Shown one piece after another: positions 32,857-35,274 of a stretch of DNA of 35,274 nt. Positions within the stretch are counted from its first letter, which is position 1, and every line of letters starts with the position of its first letter. Made by a program: the position numbers and the translations under genes. The DNA comes from Desulfobacteraceae bacterium (GTDB lineage: Bacteria > Desulfobacterota > Desulfobacteria > Desulfobacterales > Desulfococcaceae): contig JAABRU010000064.1 in NCBI GenBank assembly GCA_011390755.1, positions 1-35,274 of the forward strand, written 5' to 3'. A model generated the notes under the pieces. The model was not told the origin of the DNA. It made no database searches and saw nothing but the letters and a program-made list of their open reading frames with translations.

Positions 32857-32986
32857 GTTTTTTCCTGGCATATTTTTTGCTATCTGTTCGGATTGCGAGA
32901 AAATGATCGTTTCGGACTAAAAAACTACAAAAACTGATTGAAAAGGTAAGTTTTCGGACTTTCGCAATTTTTATGCCAGGAAAAAC
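32857..32986. mobile_element. 130-bp inverted-repeat element
   Basis: The left end, starting GTTTTTTCCTGGCAT (32857-32880), and the right end, finishing ATGCCAGGAAAAAC (32964-32986), are inverted repeats of about 23 bp with few mismatches. The interior has no ORF. No target duplication is obvious. It is classed as a MITE-like element on shape alone. Confidence 0.5.
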
Positions 32987-33121
32987 CGAAGTTGGAATAC
33001 TATACATAGAAAAATATACCGCAATAGACAATTAAGATAATTATCTTGTAAATATTTCTGATTGCATAATTTATTCCGAGATATAGATAGTACAGCAGTC
33101 CGTAAATTCGTCCCCCTCTTT

Positions 33122-33184
33122 CCTCCCGAATCCGGGAAGCAGGAGCTTCCGTCACTTGGGTTCCCAAGCAGGAGCTTGGGAACC
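33122..33184. repeat. Twin hairpins with AGGA loop
   Basis: GGTTCCCAAGC-AGGA-GCTTGGGAACC (33159-33184) is a perfect 11-bp stem. Just before it, CGGGAAGC-AGGA-GCTTCCG (about 33133-33151) forms a related stem with the same loop. This REP-like pair lies in a non-coding stretch between inverted-repeat elements. Confidence 0.55.
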
Positions 33185-33194
33185 AGAAAAATTT

Positions 33195-33295
33195 GATGGT
33201 CCCGTAAAAAGTCCGGAAATTAGGTTTTGATACAGATTAACGCTCTGATTTTATTAATATCATTTTTTGAAATTTGGACTTTTTACCGATTCATC
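33195..33295. mobile_element. MITE-like element, family A, copy 2 (101 bp)
   Basis: The left end, GATGGTCCCGTAAAAAGTCC, is an imperfect inverted repeat of the right end, GGACTTTTTACCGATTCATC. The hexamer AAATTT flanks it on both sides (33189-33194 and 33296-33301), consistent with a target duplication, although this hexamer is itself palindromic. It is the same length as, and nearly identical to, the copy at 34227-34327. Confidence 0.8.
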
Positions 33296-33357
33296 AAATT
33301 TAACAATCACTCCGGCTTCAATTGTCAGGGTAATGCCTGCATTTACAGTTACATCGC
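33296..33357 (-). pseudogene. Beta-helix gene fragment, 62-bp exact copy
   Basis: These 62 nt are identical to 32560-32621 inside the 5' part of the beta-helix gene (the segment encoding TVNAGITLTIEAGVIVKF). The fragment abuts the right end of the MITE copy at 33195-33295 and runs into a HEPN fragment. It is a stray copy without start or stop. Confidence 0.8.
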
Positions 33358-33368
33358 TTGTAACTACA

Positions 33369-33412
33369 TCATATTCAGAAAAATTTCTGTCTGACCAAAC
33401 AGAGGTTCAGTT
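33369..33412 (-). pseudogene. HEPN gene fragment
   Basis: The minus-strand frame reads KTEPLFGQTEIFLN, matching VEPLIGQTEIFLN near the end of the HEPN gene at 25384-25779. Only about 45 bp remain, adjacent to the beta-helix gene fragment and just downstream of the PIN toxin gene. Confidence 0.65.
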
Positions 33413-33436
33413 TTCAGCTATCTTTGATTGATTTGT

Positions 33437-33862
33437 TTATGGCAACAATACAAATCCCATTCCCACATGGGTAAAATGAGCATCTCCAGTGATAATTTCT
33501 GAAATGTCAAGTTCCTGCATAACAGCCATTGAGGTCAGATCCGTAAACGAAATATCCGGTTTATCGTGAAATCGGATTCGTAATACCTGTGCAGCTTCAA
33601 AACGTTCCGGCGTAATCCACTCACATCCGATATATCGTTCTTCAATGGCTTTTGAAATAATTTCAACAGATTTTCGTGCTGCATCAAAGTGAACACGTTT
33701 GAACAGGAGTGTATAAGATCGGAAGAGCACATAATCAGTGGTGACGATTTTTTTCCGTGTTTGTCGGATGTTTTGATAAAGCCCGGTCACTTCCTGATGA
33801 CGGGATTCCTTACGGTTGAAAATATTGATCCAACCCCATGTATCAATAAATACGGTCTTCAT
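33437..33862 (-). CDS. PIN-domain toxin (VapC-like), possibly corrupted in sequence
   Basis: The 141-residue PIN-domain protein is a likely RNase toxin. Acidic metal ligands are visible: Asp in VFIDTWGW (residue 7), Asp in SFTDLTSM (about 107) and Asp in ITGDAHF (about 126). The second expected acidic site, normally in a TTDYVLDETLTLL-like stretch, is missing: here it reads TTDYVLFRSYTLLF. The three odd codons coincide with a 16-nt match to the common Illumina adapter (33716-33731), so the assembled sequence may be wrong there. The frame is intact otherwise. Its ATG overlaps the stop of the partner antitoxin gene by 4 bp. A 5' fragment of a related gene lies at 34957-35019. Confidence 0.85.
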   Translation of the reverse strand: MKTVFIDTWGWINIFNRKESRHQEVTGLYQNIRQTRKKIVTTDYVLFRSYTLLFKRVHFDAARKSVEIISKAIEERYIGCEWITPERFEAAQVLRIRFHDKPDISFTDLTSMAVMQELDISEIITGDAHFTHVGMGFVLLP

Positions 33863-34104
33863 ACCGTACCGTACAGGATATCATCAACCGTCTCAGAAAA
33901 AGGAGTGACATCAATCATCCCGAATGCACGAAGAACCGGATCTGCTTCCGGTGGTAAAAACCGGCTGTCATCTGCTGTACCTGCCATATCTGACTGCTTA
34001 TATTTAAGATATTGGATAAAGTTTTGTAACTCAGTGAGATACGGATTTGGCAAATGCTCTATCTCAAATATTATTTTCTGCCTGTTTGAATGAATATGTT
34101 CCAT
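33859..34104 (-). CDS. Antitoxin of the PIN toxin (DUF2281/VapB-like)
   Basis: The 81-residue product has the DUF2281-like helix motif IEHLPNPYLTELQNFIQYLKYKQ (about residues 12-34), common in antitoxins paired with PIN toxins, and a C-terminal tail ending GMIDVTPFSETVDDILYGTV that presumably wraps the toxin. The frame is open to a GTG at 34161, but the ATG at 34104 has GGGAAA 6 nt upstream and starts at the motif-bearing part. It overlaps the toxin gene by 4 bp (ATGA), the usual antitoxin-first order. A diverged copy of its 3' end is at 28228-28280. Confidence 0.8.
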   Translation of the reverse strand: MEHIHSNRQKIIFEIEHLPNPYLTELQNFIQYLKYKQSDMAGTADDSRFLPPEADPVLRAFGMIDVTPFSETVDDILYGTV

Positions 34105-34226
34105 AGCATTTCCCATTTCTATGCTGATGTCATACAGTGGCTTCGCGCCCCATGCTTTCACATGGTTTGCCCTTTTCGATTTTTCTCACGATAAAGTATA
34201 TTCGGGGAAAAAGTCAAGAAAAAATT

Positions 34227-34327
34227 GATGGTCTCGTAAAAAGTCCGAAAATCAGGTTTTGATGCATATTAACACTCTGATTTTATTAATAGCAATTTTT
34301 GAAATTTGGACTTTTTACCGATTCATC
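34227..34327. mobile_element. MITE-like element, family A, copy 3 (101 bp)
   Basis: GATGGTCTCGTAAAAAGTCC and GGACTTTTTACCGATTCATC form imperfect terminal inverted repeats. AAAATT flanks both sides exactly (34221-34226 and 34328-34333), a 6-bp target duplication. The interior is AT-rich without an ORF and closely matches copy 2 at 33195-33295. Confidence 0.85.
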
Positions 34328-34370
34328 AAAATTGCTATAATAAAAATTTATAAAATATAGATTTTAACAA

Positions 34371-34475
34371 TTATCCATCTGAAATAATTTTGCATATCGA
34401 ATTCAGATAAGTTTCTGTCGGCTCAATTAAGGGTTTAAGCGTATTTTTGTCAAAATACACAGAATCCATATCATC
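34371..34475 (-). pseudogene. HEPN gene 3' fragment
   Basis: The frame reads MDSVYFDKNTLKPLIEPTE then TYLNSICKIISDG and a stop, matching the C-terminal 34 residues of the HEPN gene at 25384-25779. Homology also continues beyond the stop (to about 34343), so a block of DNA rather than just coding sequence was copied. It is truncated at the 5' end. Confidence 0.8.
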
Positions 34476-34520
34476 AGACAGGAGTTATGTATTAAAATTT
34501 CAGGAAATTCGGCTTAAAAC

Positions 34521-34745
34521 TTATAAAAGGTCTGTGAACTCCTCAACTGTCAAACCGGCTTCACGGATAATTGCCCGCAGCGTTCCTTTTGCGACTTCCC
34601 GATGATCCGGAACCACAATTCTCCGATGCGGATATTCTGACTGCCGCAGCACAATATGGCTCCCTTTCTGACGGTCTTTTTCATAGCCGATCCTGAGAAG
34701 AGCAGCCACAACTTCACGCCCTGAAATGCGGGGTAAAACACTCAT
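34521..34745 (-). CDS. hicA: HicA-type mRNA interferase toxin
   Basis: The 74-residue product is a typical HicA: ISGREVVAALLRIGYEKDRQKGSHIVLRQ, with the catalytic His in GSH (about residue 29), then RRIVVPDHREVAKGTLRAIIREAGLTVEEF. The dsRNA-binding-like fold cleaves mRNA. It overlaps the hicB stop by 4 bp (ATGA) and follows the antitoxin, an order seen in many HicBA loci. A 44-bp internal fragment of a near-identical hicA lies at 25124-25167. Confidence 0.92.
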   Translation of the reverse strand: MSVLPRISGREVVAALLRIGYEKDRQKGSHIVLRQSEYPHRRIVVPDHREVAKGTLRAIIREAGLTVEEFTDLL

Positions 34746-34951
34746 ACCACCTCAATAATTTCTTCATAAATCGGTGGCGGCACAGGGTCATCATGTGCTT
34801 TCAGACTCTCCAGATAAACAGAAACCGCTTCCTGAATATTATTCAATGCCTCTTTCCGGGTATTCCCCTGGGAGATACATCCGGGCAGAGCGGGAACTTC
34901 CGCAACAAAGATTCCGTCTTCATCCTGTTCAATCATAACACGGTATTTCAT
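34742..34951 (-). CDS. hicB: HicB-type antitoxin
   Basis: The 69-residue product has the HicB RNase H-like fold pattern: MKYRVMIEQDEDGIFVAEVPALPGCISQGNTRKEALNNIQEAVSVYLE (Asp/Glu-rich strand, then LPGC and the EAL helix). It lacks a long C-terminal DNA-binding domain, as in the short HicB group. The open frame starts at 35005, but those extra codons come from a PIN-toxin gene fragment read out of frame. The ATG at 34951 has AGGAGGTGAAACG upstream. Overlaps hicA by 4 bp. Confidence 0.92.
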   Translation of the reverse strand: MKYRVMIEQDEDGIFVAEVPALPGCISQGNTRKEALNNIQEAVSVYLESLKAHDDPVPPPIYEEIIEVV

Positions 34952-34956
34952 CGTTT

Positions 34957-35019
34957 CACCTCCTGATGGCGTTTTTTTCCGATTGAAGATATTGATTCGA
35001 CCCATGTATCAATAATCTT
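34957..35019 (-). pseudogene. PIN toxin gene 5' fragment abutting hicB
   Basis: At DNA level this matches codons about 6-25 of the PIN gene at 33437-33862 (the IDTWGWINIFNRKESRHQE region), with a frame disruption after IDTW. The match ends at CATCAGGA(A/G)GTGA, which here doubles as the hicB ribosome-binding site. Confidence 0.7.
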
Positions 35020-35039
35020 CAATCCCTTATGGATATTTT

Positions 35040-35213
35040 TCAAAGGGGTTGTAAGGTATTATAATCGGAAATATCTTTTTTTCTACAGATGTATTTCTTT
35101 AACCATTCCTGAAAAGCAGCATCCAATGTACTGTTTTCTGCACGGGCTTTTTCTATAGTTTTTAAGATAATCTTTGGAACCTTGATATTAAAGGGTTCTG
35201 TTTTGGATAACAA
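35040..35213 (-). CDS. Small antitoxin-like ORF, start uncertain
   Basis: A 57-codon frame runs from a TTG at 35211-35213 to a TGA at 35040-35042. It reads LSKTEPFNIKVPKIILKTIEKARAENSTLDAAFQEWLKKY, a strand followed by two helices in the style of ribbon-helix-helix or similar antitoxins. There is no Shine-Dalgarno and no ATG; an in-frame stop lies about 15 codons further upstream. The family is not recognised with certainty. It may be intact with a rare start or a 5'-truncated remnant, in keeping with its surroundings. Confidence 0.4.
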   Translation of the reverse strand: MLSKTEPFNIKVPKIILKTIEKARAENSTLDAAFQEWLKKYICRKKDISDYNTLQPL

Positions 35214-35274
35214 GTGTGTAAATGTATAACTATTTGAAATACTGAATTATATATTTATAAAAAACACAAATAGA

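Overview
The window is a bacterial chromosome segment with moderate GC. Almost all genes lie on the minus strand; only the thiolase and one tiny ORF are on plus. The gene order ispE, tRNA-Gln, prs, rplY, pth, the CarD-like regulator, a K+-independent type membrane pyrophosphatase, UPF0182 and CooT proteins, and very large PKD and beta-helix secreted proteins suggest a member of the former Deltaproteobacteria (Desulfobacterota, Desulfobacteraceae-like). That placement is inference from gene content, not a database result.

Region 1 (1-12 kb) is housekeeping. In minus-strand order it holds serA, a DUF1844 gene coupled to a DegP/HtrA protease, ispE, tRNA-Gln(TTG), prs, rplY/ctc, pth and hppA in a tight cluster that ends in an intrinsic terminator, then carD, rluD and a hotdog thioesterase. 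Region 2 (12-22.4 kb) has an 800-bp repeat-rich spacer, a UPF0182 membrane protein, a CooT-like small protein, a 1606-aa secreted protein with 15 PKD-like repeats, and an NRDE/TANGO2-like protein. Region 3 (22.4-28 kb) has a divergent thiolase with an unusual insertion, a small membrane ORF, and a broken aroA-aroK operon: aroK still overlaps the 3' end of a truncated aroA, and the intact aroA lies 1.7 kb away across toxin-antitoxin genes and debris. Region 4 (28-35.3 kb) has a 1396-aa beta-helix protein built of six tandem units, followed by VapBC-like and HicBA modules set among MITE-like elements and toxin-antitoxin fragments.

The most interesting themes are: (a) scattered, mutually homologous fragments of HEPN, Phd, HicA, PIN and PIN-antitoxin genes, joined at short shared sequences; (b) several families of short inverted-repeat elements, two of them with exact target-site duplications; (c) a 44-bp repeat pair whose 14-bp palindrome changes in a compensated way; (d) a 16-nt exact match to the common Illumina adapter inside the PIN toxin gene, exactly where a conserved acidic residue is missing, which looks like an assembly artefact. 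I found no CRISPR array, rRNA, full insertion sequence or prophage. I did not identify a convincing complete new system; the toxin-antitoxin patchwork around aroA/aroK and at 33-35 kb is the best candidate for novelty.
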